A DNA stretch of 64,000 nucleotides from Cyrtodaria siliqua (taxonomy: Eukaryota > Mollusca > Bivalvia > Adapedonta > Hiatellidae). Positions 12,036-23,100 of this stretch are shown here, piece by piece. Under the pieces are notes generated by a model, which did no database searches, was not told the DNA's origin, and saw nothing but the letters and a program-made list of their open reading frames with translations. The translations under genes were made by a program, and so were the position numbers. The first letter of the stretch is position 1; every line of letters starts with the position of its first letter. The stretch is from the NCBI GenBank assembly GCA_037043455.1, contig JAWPHD010003076.1, positions 165,721 through 229,720 of the forward strand, in the 5' to 3' direction.

Positions 12036-12511
12036 TAGTTCAGAATTTAGTTCAAATTAATTCTGTATTATATAAACAATTGAGAGAACATAAACATCAG
12101 CAGTGGCGTACATGGCGTCTTCTAAAAATTTAAGTTTAGTAATCATTAAATACATAGAATACGTTAGCATAAATGGAGCAGAGTATTCAATTTAATCAAG
12201 GTGGTGGGAGGGGAGAGTATCAGGTTGATGGGAACCGAACAAATTTAATTGTTGTTTAACGGCTCATAATATAGAATTTAGTTCAGATTTATAATTTATT
12301 ATATAAAGAATTGAGAGAACAGAAACATCAGCATTGACTCTGGTCAGTGGCGTACATGGCGACTCCTTCCATCTGACGTGTAGTCTGAAAAAAAAAGTTA
12401 TAATCATTAAATACATACAGTCGAGCAGAGTATTCAATTTAATCAAGGTGGTGGGAGGGGAGAGAGTCGGTTGGTGGGAACCGAACACATTTAATTGTTG
12501 TTTAACGGCTC
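12036..12511. repeat. Tandem duplication of a ~240-bp segment
   Basis: 12036-12268 and 12269-12511 share AGAATTTAGTTCA, ATTGAGAGAACA, CAGTGGCGTACATGGCG, TATTCAATTTAATCAAGGTG, GGGAACCGAACA and TTAATTGTTGTTTAACGGCT in order. The copies have diverged by substitutions and small indels. Each ends in the 3' tail of a minus-strand SINE. Confidence 0.8.
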
Positions 12512-12816
12512 ACCAACACATTGTTCAGGTTATTTCGAGCCACTCCAGAGAGAGGGGAAGAATAAATAGGAATCTAGGAACCCTGACCTACTCGTACTAT
12601 CGATTAGATGCCAATGGTTCTTTAACGTGAGACTCCGATACACAGGACCACCGGTTTACGTCCCGACGGCAAGGCTAGGGTGTGTTTCACTCGACGGACG
12701 AGGCTAGGCTGTGTTGCCCCAGGACATATCGAAGTAATCAAGTGGTTCCAGTGAGACTCGAATCCGTGTTCACTGTATTCCATGCCGAGCGTGCCATCCA
12801 CTGGACCACCACGTCC
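12490..12816 (-). mobile_element. tRNA-derived SINE, minus strand
   Basis: Read on the minus strand from about 12816: GGACGTGGTGGTCCAGTGGA (A-box region), B box GGATTCGAGTCTC, then the body, and the tail GAGCCGTTAAACAACAATTAA. The same tail as the SINE at 10801 suggests a shared LINE partner. Confidence 0.8.
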
Positions 12817-12839
12817 AATGGCAAACATTGAGTAAATGG

Positions 12840-13734
12840 CAACATCAAATAATTAGTCAATAACACACAGTCACGAATGTAAGATTCTGTTTATCACATA
12901 ACCCACCTAGGACGTGATAGTTTCACTTTAGTGTTGTCAATCTTCCTTATATACGGCGGCAATTTGTAAGGCAAATCATGACGTCGTTTTGTTGTTTACA
13001 CGACGTCGCTATGTTACGCGGTTGTAAATGCGTTCGCCTTACAAATAATGCGAGACCCGTAACCAAATTTAACATTACTAACGTTCATTTTATGAAGTAG
13101 GCTTTCAAATAATGATAAATAATTAAGGCGTCTGAACGTACCGTATGATATACCATGAAAACAATTGGTATTAACAGTTTTAACGTATACAAACACAGTG
13201 ATTCGGTCCCCATTTGCATCTGTAATACACTAGTGTATTATGAGAAATAAGTCATGGCTTTCCTGCACTCCCAGACGCCATGTTATGTGATAAATATTGT
13301 TTTTGTATAAAACGGTTCCCACCTCAGTATGACATTTAATACGGCTGTACTCTCTGTCGTCAGCTTCAGTTCACACTTAGAGCTGCTCAAGTGCACGATT
13401 CACATGTGGGACCTCTCTGAAAAACAACATCAATGTCAGTTGTAAAGTGTCAGTTATTAAGTACAGAAATGGTTCAGGAATCACATCATGTAGGCACCAT
13501 ACCTGAACATATCCAAAAATCATGCGATAATAGTAACTGTTTTATACTGTTAAACATACGTTATACACCGATTACTAAAAATATCTGAGTATTCTGAAAA
13601 CACTGAACTGCAATGGCATCTTCGAATTGATCAGAATTAATAATTCCATAGAACTTTCTATCATTAATTTAAAAATTCAAATTATTCAGTACACACCACT
13701 TTAGATCGTACATAGACCTATTTCGGAAGTGTCT
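12840..13734. other. Spacer without supported features
   Basis: AT-rich, with a few CG-rich words around 12980-13020. No coding sequence or repeat that I can defend. Confidence 0.5.
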
Positions 13735-16105
13735 AGATATTTCCATCTCACCCTAGCAAGCCAAGTAATATTGGAAATTATTGAAACATTACATGAAGAC
13801 GAATAAAAACTCCGAAGTTGTACCACCTCTGGCATCTATATTAGATAATGGAGACATTGTATATTTATTCAGAGATAAAGAAAAGGCAGACTGTTTAAAT
13901 GATTATTTTGCTTCCATTTCCTCTGTTGATGAAACAAATGCTCAATTACCGCAGTTTAATTTGTTAACTTATTCAAAACTAGATGAGATTGTAATTCAAG
14001 AATCAGAAATAATTGATATCATTAATATTTTGGTAGTAAACAAAGCTAGTGGAGAGGATGAAATAAGTCAAAGAATGCTTAAGTAAACCGTTTTTACTAT
14101 ATCAAAACCATTGTCTATACTGTTTAACCGTTCTTTAAATGAAGGCGTATATCCCGAGTTATGGAAAACTGCAACTGTTATACCATTGTTCAAAGAAGGT
14201 GATTCAAATTCGCCCAGTAATTACAGAACAATTGCATTACTTAGTTGTGTAGGAAAGATTATGGATCGAATAATTTTTAAACATGTCTTTAATTTTTTAA
14301 TTTTCAATGATTTACTTTTTGCGAATCAATTCGGATTTCGACCAGGTCATTCTACAGTTTATCAACTCCTAGATATTTACCATCATATTTGTCAAACAAT
14401 CGATGCGAAACAGCTCATGTGTATAGTCTTTGCCGATATTTCCAAAGCATTTGATCGCGTTTGGAGAAAAGCACTACTATTTACACTCAAACTAAATGGT
14501 ATAGATGTCAAACTGTTGCTATGGATCGCAGATTATCTTTCTAATCGATCTCAAAGAGTTCTTATAAATACTGCTAAATCAGATTCGAAATTAACTTTAG
14601 CCGGTGTGCCCCAAGGTTCTGTTCTTGGGCCTCTTTTCTTTTTAATATATATAAATGACATTGCTGATAATATGCTAAGCATAACTAGACTATTTGCTGA
14701 CGACAGCTCGCTTTCAGTTTCGACATCAAATATAGATGATATGGAAGGTATTTTAAATCATGATTTACACATAATGTCAGAATGGGTTAAAACATGGTTA
14801 GTTACGTTTAATCCAAACAAAACTGAAGTATTATTCATATCAGCATCGAAAAATGTTCGAAAACCAAATTTATTTTTCAATAATGTGCAGTTAGAATTTG
14901 TAGAACATCACAAACGTTTGGCATTAACTTTAAGTAATGATGGTAAATGACATGAACACATTAATAATATTTTATCTTCAGCATCAAAGGTTTTAGGTTT
15001 GATGAGATTCCATAAGTATAAAATTGGACGGAAAACAATAAACCAAATATATATTTCATATATGCGGCCGATATTAGAGTATGCTTCTATTGTCTGGGAT
15101 GGATGCACAGTTTATGAAAAAAAAACTTTAGAAAAGTTACAATATGAAGCTGCAAGAATTGTTACAGGATTAACTAGGTCCGTTTCAATTAATAAGTTAA
15201 TTTCTGAAATTGGTTGGCTACAGACGTGTTTTTCAAAAACTTATCACGGTATATAAAGCAAAAAACAGTATGTTACCAAATTCAATAGCTCAATTATTTC
15301 CGCCCTTCGTCAGAGATGTAAACGATTATAATTTAAGAAACATGAATGACTATGTCACTCCAATAAGGAGAACGGAGTTATTTTCAAAATCATTCATACC
15401 ATCATCGCTAAGCCTTTGGAATGATTTACCCATACGTATTAAGGAATCATTATCATTAAACACATTTAAACGCTCTCTTCTTAGGACGTTCCAATGCCCC
15501 ACTGTTCCAAAATACTACTTATGTGGCTCAAGATATCTTTCAATCATTCATGCTCGCTTAAGAAATGCATGTAGCGATCTAAATCATGACTTGTATTTAA
15601 ATCATTTGCGCTTATCATCAAGTTGTGACTGTGGAGATCAAAGAGAGGACGTCGAACACTACTTATTTAAGTGTTGTCGATATAATGAACAAAGGCGTAC
15701 GCTCTTTATTTCGACACGACCGTTCCATCCGTTAAGTGTTGATAAGTTGTGTTCTGGTAATACAGAGCTGAACGATAGAGATAATGAGTTTATAGCAGTT
15801 CAAAAATATATTAAACATACCAAGCGTTTTCGATGAAACTCACTTTGTTCACATTTGATCCCTTACGAGACGTCTTTAACTGTCTGTCCTTTTCCTCCTC
15901 TTCCTTTCTCTTTACATATATCTGTTAACTTCAGTAATGCATCTCCTATACTTTTCGTTTAAAATGTTGTATGATTGTAAAACTGCCATACCATTTATTT
16001 TGTAAACAAACTATTTAGGGACGGGCCGTAACTAATGTTGTAGAACTTGTGGCCCAACCCTTTTGCAAACTAATGTAAATGTTGCAATAAAATATACCAA
16101 AAACC
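13735..16105 (+). pseudogene. LINE (CR1/Jockey-type) reverse transcriptase, 5'-truncated and broken
   Basis: The reading frame runs from about 13757 to 15836. Block order is YWKLLKHY, NKASGEDEIS, VIPLFKEGDSNSPSNYR, FGFRPGHSTVYQLL, FADISKAFDRVW, GVPQGSVLGPLFFLIYINDI and the catalytic LFADD at about 14690. The C terminus has the zinc-ribbon-like CDCGDQREDVEHYLFKC. In-frame stops occur at 13754, 14084-14086 and 14948-14950, and the frame shifts near 15240. The endonuclease domain is missing, as usual for a 5'-truncated insertion. The 3' region to about 16105 contains GGGACGGGCCGTAAC and ends in an A-rich AATAAAATATACC stretch. No function is expected. Confidence 0.9.
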
Positions 16106-16106
16106 A

Positions 16107-16460
16107 GTTATCGACGTCATCAGCAGGTGCACGAGATGATCATCCGTAACGAAGATTTGTCTCGACTCGGTGGGTAAACACACGCATTTCAGCTCTAATT
16201 CTCAGTCCATAAAGATATAATTATGCCTAAAGTATATCAATCAATGGTAAAAAGACTCGGTAAATATTCACTTCTGCTAATACTTAGCGAATTGAGAGCA
16301 GAATCAAAGAAAGTTATTTTAGCGAGATGATTCTCAGCGGAGTTTTTTCATTTTTAACTTTCTTTGATTCTGCTCTCAATTCGCTAAGTATTAGCATAAG
16401 TGAATATTAACCGAGTCTTTTTACCATTGATTGCGATACTTTAGGCATACTTATATGCTT
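16107..16460. mobile_element. Foldback MITE, rearranged copy of the 49.0-kb element
   Basis: 16109-16228 matches one half of the element at 49047-49325 (CGTAACGAAGATTTGTCTCG, TAATTCTCAGTCCAT). 16222-16313 and 16357-16449 form a ~90-bp inverted repeat (TATGCCTAAAGTAT, CAATGGTAAAAAGACTCGG, AATTGAGAGCAGAATCAAAG). It lies directly after the LINE's 3' end. Confidence 0.75.
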
Positions 16461-16677
16461 CTCATAAGTTAAAAATAAGACATTATTTTTAAAATTAACT
16501 TTAAATATGCTTATTGAAAGTCTCGTTGAATCTCTAAAAATCTCACCAAAATTGCCCAAAACGTTAGAGAGATTTCAAACGTCCTATTTTCCCCAGGCCC
16601 TGGTTCTGGATCCGTGTAGCATAGCGTAACGAAGAAATCAGAAGCGGACCGGGTGACCGAGGCTAGTATAACAGTAG

Positions 16678-17226
16678 TCTCGATCATCCAGACCTCTCGC
16701 GAGACTTCTCTCAAAGAAGTCCAAACGATGGTCTGGAGTAAAGCTTCTTTAAAAATTTTGACATCAAAACGAGGTGTGTACAAAAAAAATCACCGGCATC
16801 TGATTGGTCAACTTCAGTTTGTTATAGAAATCCATGGGAATCACCGCCTACGTCACGACGGCGTCAAAAATTACGTGACGTTACGCGCAATGTTGTGCAA
16901 TAAAATTACTCCAAACATAGTCAGCGGATCACGATTAATGCTAAAAAATAAATTTTAAACATCATTTTGTAAGATTATATTATGTTTTTAGAGAAACAAC
17001 AATAAAACGAAGTTTATTGTAAATTTATTTAGGACGTACACAAATCCTATTGGAACTAATGTTGCGCGTAATTCAACGTGCACTTTGATGTTGCAATCAA
17101 AATGACGTCACGTCGCAGTCAGTTTTGACGGTTGGCGCCGTCTATCGGTCAACATTTTTAAAGAACAGTGAGTCCAGACGCTCACTAGCGCTCGCAGTCA
17201 GCTTGAGTGTGTCTGGATGATAGAGA
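16678..17226. mobile_element. 549-bp TIR element flanked by a 15-bp direct repeat
   Basis: The termini TCTCGATCATCCAGAC (16678-16693) and GTCTGGATGATAGAGA (17211-17226) are inverted with one mismatch. Weaker inverted similarity continues inward (GTCTGGA...TTCTTTAAAAAT). The element is bracketed by identical CTAGTATAACAGTAG at 16663-16677 and 17227-17241. The interior has no transposase. A 15-bp target duplication is longer than in the DNA transposon superfamilies I know. Confidence 0.8.
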
Positions 17227-17364
17227 CTAGTATAACAGTAGCGTTGCATGTGCAGTGCGGCGGCGGTAAAACGTCTCCCCTTGCTTACAATTAGAACTGT
17301 TATTCATTCCGGTCTTTGGAGATCGCTGAGCGATGGTACATTCTCAAATATTTTGTTTTATTAC

Positions 17365-18010
17365 TTGAATTCCGAATTGGTGGTTCCACTACTCCAATCT
17401 TTAAAGGCTCTGAGTATTGTTTAATCACACTTAGGGTATGTTGTCTGCCTTTTAATATTAGTATTTTGACTGTTGCTTGTGATACGCGGGCTTCATAACC
17501 GCTGCTTCCATCTAAATTCCATTTTGATTATTTCGCTCATTGTTTTCTCGTTTGGTGCAAAGCATTTTGTTAGAAACTGGGACCATACGCCGCTGGCCAT
17601 GGAATGGTATGCAGATACCACCATGTTTACCATATGCATAGTCCAGGGGCGTTCTTGGGGCTAATTTAGGTATACGCACCATCGAGTTTTGGATTCACAA
17701 ATGTGCCTAACCCCCCTATACCTTCAGTTTTTATTGCATATTTCGCATCTTTAGCCCTTTTATTTGTTTGCTTCTTTAATAGCCTGTACGCATGTGCGTA
17801 CGTGCGTATGCCCAGGTACGCCCCTGCATGATACGATCTTCCGGGTGTCTCATAATTGTGTACTATTGACATTTTTAGTTCTGCTCAACCCGGGGCTAGA
17901 GGGCGTGAACGGTAGCTAGCTTGTGTCATTACCGTTTGTGAACAATCTCAATCAAACCGAGACTGCGATTTGTTTATATTTATCGTGTTCGTCGATTTCC
18001 ATACTTCTCC
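17365..18010. repeat. Segment duplicated at 48165-48620
   Basis: Shares TTTAAAGGCTCTGAGTATT-like, ATCACACTTAGGGTATGTTG, GTGATACGC-GGCTTCAT, CATTGTTTTCTCGTTT, AAAGCATTTTGTTAGAAACT, GGGACCATACGCC and GAACAATCTCAA-like blocks with 48165-48620, same order and orientation. This copy has a 186-bp insertion at 17641-17826. Confidence 0.85.
17641..17826. mobile_element. ~185-bp TIR insertion with an empty site at 48 kb
   Basis: The ends CAGGGGCGT (17644-17652) and ACGCCCCTG (17818-17826) are inverted, and TGCAT flanks both sides. The duplicate segment near 48445 has TATGCATTACAATCTTC without the insert, so this is a real insertion in one copy. Confidence 0.7.
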
Positions 18011-18410
18011 TTACATAGTCTTTACAGGTTAACACAAACACATAGAATATATTGATAACTGTTAAGTTTTACATTTTAAATGTATTCCGCCTGTGTAAAA
18101 ATGTCCAACAGTCATCAAGTCAATAGCATTTAATGTTTTAAGTTAATTCTTACTTTCAGGCAGACATGTATACGCTAAGTAGCGGCTAAACCAACAAATC
18201 TCTGCGTGGTCTGTATCAAAATACTGAAACTATATTTGATTTTAGTGTATCAACCAATTACTTCATTATCTAAACAGTTAATTATGTTCATGATTTTGAA
18301 ATCTAGTGAAAAATATATAAACAATTTAAAAAAGTATGTTATGTGTATACATAGGCACTCTTAGACAAGTATGCGCGAAAAAGATGCGCATACACAACCG
18401 TAGGAAATGT
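18011..18410. other. AT-rich spacer
   Basis: No feature supported. Confidence 0.5.
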
Positions 18411-19084
18411 CCTTACTACTACTACTAATAATAATAATATCTGAAAGGACACGAAATGCAATGGACGCTCGTGCGCATATACTAGCGCATAGAGGTTACA
18501 TTGCACCATTGATTTTCCTTCTTTGTTTTATATAGGACGAATGTATATCAAGAGATAAAAAATGCGCATTTTTCTCCGTAGAAAATTTTAAAACACATAT
18601 CAATCAAACGAGCGAGCGTGCGCCAGTATAAAAATGCAATAAAAACAGGGGGTCATGTATCATGTAAGAACAAGCCAATCTGTTGAATGACGTCACGTTC
18701 TATTTTGACACGTCACAGATAGATTTACCCCATTTCTACTTTCGCTTTACTGTCTATGTCAATTATAATTAAATATCTCAAACAAACACTAATCAATGTT
18801 CACAATACATCATTTGGCTGAATTATAGGTAATAATAACAAAAAGCAATCACAAGTATGCATTTTGTATCACTAGTAAGGCATGAAAACGATTTTTATTA
18901 GGCACTATTTGACTATACACCACGGAAGCACAAACGCAATGGTGCAATGTAACCTAGATGGATGGAAACGTGAGTATGATGTCCCCCGCTTTTCGCGACA
19001 AAACTGATAGAAATCAGTGTCTCTTATCTGAAGTCACATGTTTCAAACATCTACCTGTTTTGATGAACAGGATGTGAATTGATT
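18411..19084 (+). repeat. Diverged copy of the 2157-2360 repeat with triplet lead
   Basis: A short CTTACTACTACTACTAATAA run at 18411 is followed by AATGCAATGGACGCT, then by GATGGATGGAAAC, the CCCCCGCTTTTCGCG block and AGGATGTGAATTGATTTATG. It may be the 5' part of the retroelement whose fragment follows. Confidence 0.6.
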
Positions 19085-19085
19085 T

Positions 19086-19388
19086 ATGGTAACTATGCCC
19101 TTCCCGCTGTTAAAATCGAAGTATAAAACCAACCTAAAATTATTTTTGAAACTAGGAATATCACAACATGTATTCTATGGAGATGTGATCTATAAACTTC
19201 GGGAATTAAAGGTGTCTGACGAATTTACTGACCACGTTACAAAATTAATCAGGATATTCTTCAGAAAAAGATACGACTCTTAATTATGGCAAGGCACTTT
19301 ATGCTTGGTGATTGACCACTCTACTGTCAGTCACTGCGCTTCACTTTTCTCTTTTGCGATGACCGAACAACTTCGTGGGAATCCATGA
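19086..19388 (+). pseudogene. Reverse transcriptase-element fragment (YGDVIYKL family)
   Basis: The frame encodes KSKYKTNLKLFLKLGISQ, HVFYGDVIYKLRELKVSD and FRKRYDS, then a TAA stop at about 19281, and continues in frame with CLVIDHSTVSHCASLF to a stop near 19388. The FYGDVIYKL-x-K and CLV-(V/I)-D-x-x motifs also appear in order in the minus-strand element at 42.7-43.6 kb, which has clear reverse transcriptase blocks. Only the C-terminal part survives here. Family assignment is by resemblance. Confidence 0.55.
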
Positions 19389-19977
19389 TTGTACGTTCTG
19401 AAACCCTGAAAGTGCAGGTTGATGCATTTCATCCTTCGTGTTTTCTGGTCCTACCTTTCATAGGTTTTGTCTTTGACTGCAATCAGTACAATTATGATTG
19501 CATTATTATGTGTTTCTAATTATGTATTTTTATATATATTTAGACTTCATTGTTAGAAATTGTCTTTGCAGGGATGTACTATTATTTATACTGTCTTTTC
19601 AAATTGGGCACTGAAAACAGGATAATAGCGAGGATGGGTACACATAAAATCAATTTAAGCCAACCAGTAGGTCATATTGCCTACTTCACCACTCTTTGTG
19701 TAGTGTATTGTCCTTTTTATTGTATATTTAATTTGCTCTATGTTTAGGATACAGTGCAGACCTACGGTGCCATTGCTGTGGTTTCTATTTGACCATTTTT
19801 CTCATTTTTCCTCCAAGAAAAAAGCACACGGAGCATCTTTGTTATTATTCGTATTGTTTATACTCGGAATATATTTTCCAGAATTTCGTTTAGTTTAGGT
19901 ATAATTGCGTAAATCACAAAATCTGATTTACAATATAGAGACAAAAACAACACAACCGATATATTTTAACTTTTAAT
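19389..19977. other. Downstream flank of the FAS1 gene
   Basis: No supported gene. Any UTR of the FAS1 transcript should end near the AATAAA at 19978-19983. Confidence 0.5.
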
Positions 19978-19983
19978 TTTATT
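19978..19983 (-). terminator. Poly(A) signal of the FAS1 gene
   Basis: AATAAA on the minus strand, 72 bp past the stop codon of exon 6 and followed by AT-rich sequence. It is the first canonical signal downstream. Confidence 0.6.
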
Positions 19984-20055
19984 AGAAGAGTATGGGAAAT
20001 GTTTTTAATTCCGTCCCACTATTAGGGAAACAGGGAAACATTTTTTTGAAAGTGA

Positions 20056-20195
20056 TTATTTGCGCCCTTGTGCATGTTCCTGTTGAAGGCGGTGCAGCAG
20101 ATCAGGGGGAAAGAGAAGACCATCGATAGCATGAACGATGCCGTTCGTGGCCGGGATGTCGGGGTGGATGATCTGGGCGTAGTTCACAACAACTC
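20056..20195 (-). CDS. Exon 6 (last coding exon) of the two-FAS1 gene
   Basis: Acceptor TTTTTCAG|GAGTTG. It encodes residues 264-309 with the second H2 motif (NGIVHAIDGLLFPP) and a short basic tail ending HAQGRK. The TAA stop is at 20056-20058. Confidence 0.9.
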
Positions 20196-23100
20196 CTGAA
20201 AAATGCAATAAACATAATTTAGGATTATCAATTAAACCATTCAAGCGTAAAATAGCATTGTCAATGTAATCTACACTCTGGCAGCATTTAGACACACAAC
20301 TAACGGGGGACAAAGACACAGCTAATCGTGATGTATATTTCAAAGAAAAAGGTCCATAACACTTGGTTGTAACGCCGAAGCGATATGCGAACTTTGGCAT
20401 GATTCCCAATAAATATGTAAGGTTTCAAAACAATCCTAACATACATTTATAATTTATTCAATGTCATTGGCATGTCCAATAACTTTGACTTCCATTTCAG
20501 TAGATGTATGGCTCTTTTAAAACGTCAACCTCCAACCTAACCTACCTCATATTTGACAACATATTGACCGATGGTCACGAAACTTTACACAAGTCTTCTT
20601 TCTCACTTATCCAATGCCAAGATATGCCCTTTTCCTAAACTTTAACAATTTAAAAAAAACATCTGCTCCCCCTGTCTTCAAACTGTATAGTTAAATACTA
20701 TGGAACAGACGTGCACGCAAAAAATGCATTTCAAAGAACAAAGGGGCATAACTATTGTAATATTCACCTGATCGTTTGTTTGTTTGTTTGTTTGTTTGTT
20801 TGTTTGTTTATATAGTGTTTTACGTCATTTTCAACACATGTAAGGTTATATATGACGGTCGATTGTTTTGGTGGAGGCAGACCACCCACTTTTTCTGGGA
20901 GAACCAGTACTGTACACCTCCCGCCATCCGTAAGAACCGACATTTCCTAACTTACAGGTCGAGCTCCCAGTAATACAATTATAAGGATTTACGCGTGACT
21001 CACAACCCTAACGATATATGCCTCACGCTTCATGTGTGAAAGCTCTCCGGCTTCTGGCGCTTGAACAACAAATGTTAATGTAAGACTTGAATGTTAAACT
21101 TTAATGTTACACTAAATACAAGGAGTGCGAAAAGTAAGTCATGTCATTCGCATTGACCTACTTTTGTAAGGAACAGATGGTTGTCATGTAGAACAATGGT
21201 GGAGTTAGAAAGCTCTATGTTTTCCAGTGTCTGAGAAATGAACTTAACGAACAACTTGAATGTAAAACTGTTTCGTACGTACTGACGTTCATGGGGACAG
21301 ACGGATAATGATAATACTATGCACGCTCGTTTGTAACGGGGCATAAAAAACTTGATTGCCATGTTGTGACACATGCTTGAAATGTTTGAAGTGACAGCAA
21401 AAAAAGAAACACTAAAGGGCGTGTTTATATCATTATTTAAACATAAAGGGAGATAAGAGGTCGCTCACATGCCAAATTATCGGAACCAAATCAGATTGCA
21501 GATCGTGGCATTTTTATATACTATTTAATACCGCTACAAACCAACTGCGCCTTCCGTTAGAGCCTCGTCTACCCTGTGCCTACTGAACCGAAGATTGGGA
21601 GTTCGAGCCGTATATAAGGCAACAATTTTTAAATCATACAATGTTCAGATATTTCAAAATTATTGTACGAAACTACTACGGAAGAAATCTGATTGGTTCC
21701 GACAATTTGGCATTTGAGTACTCTGTAGTGAATCTATGAACACGTTTTGCCTGGTTAACTGAGCAATACATTGGAAACAAATGCAAACTATTTGTTACAC
21801 AATACTCTTAGGTCATAAATTGTCATCTCCGTTTGAAGCGTGTTAATTCATACTAACTTGAGACTCCCTTGGTGATGTTCACCGCTGTTCCATGTAATGT
21901 GAAAAGTTGTTGTCCATTCTGCATCATGCCTATGGTTCTTGCGCCGGGAATCATGTGGTACTTAAGCATTTCTGAAGTCAAAATGTAATGTCAGTTTTAA
22001 TTTGTATCTATGTCTCATCAATGTACAGCATTGTATATATATATACATAACTTATAACACCAGAGGTAATGCAGTGTATACATATATCTGAGTACAGTGC
22101 CACTAAGTTTTCCTTTTTTCTTTATTACTACAAGCATGAAGCATGTTTATGCATTATAGCACAAAGAGTGTTTATTTTACTTTTTTTCTTCCATAGTATA
22201 GTTTCTTGATGAATATGATATAGTTAATGTGTAAAATCAGACCCCTTTTTCAAAATGTTCAAGTGCACGAGACTAACTGAAAATAAAACACAACGTTTCG
22301 AAAACGAGGACGGATTATAGGAACTAACCATGGCACAAACAAACAACAAACAAAATGTAAATAAAGTAATAAAAGTTAACTCTTGTTGTGCCATAGTGCA
22401 TATAAATGCGAACAGAAAAATATAAACTGTAAAGAAAAACTTACTCAGAATCGGAAATTTTTTACTGGTTTTCGCGACATTTTAAAACCAAGTGATCCTC
22501 TATGCGACATTTAAAAAGAAGTAATAAACGAGGTTCTTTTTTATTTTTACGCCAAGCTATGAAATCACATTCTCTATAGTTCTAACTTAAATCACACATA
22601 TATAAGATGTAGGTAATATTCCATTACAAAATAAGTTGTAAGTGTTAAAGCAAAATAAAATGAAATCGATATAAATAATCATCATGGTGGAGAAACCACG
22701 TAATTTTTTGACTGGGGTCACGGCAAAAATTTATCAACAAAGCGCTCAATTCAGGAACATTTTTGCTTCGTAACTTTCTTGTTTACGAATTTTGTTCAAC
22801 TTAGGCAGACATAGTCCTTCAAGTGAGCTCTTTCCTAAGCCACAAAGGGTAATTCGATTCATGCAGTAATTTCTCTGAGACTCATAGTCCCAAAATTTTG
22901 AAAATGAAAGACAATAAAGCGTCTGACCATGTACAGTGTGAGAGGGCTAATGTCGGAAAGTACTGTACTGATGTTGCGATCATACATGTATGGCACATAT
23001 CTATTCGGAAAGGGTTCGCTTTGTAGGGGCATGCAGGCTTTAGTTGACAACAATTCGAGGTTCAATATTAAGAAAGTAAAAAAAATACCTGAATCAAGAG

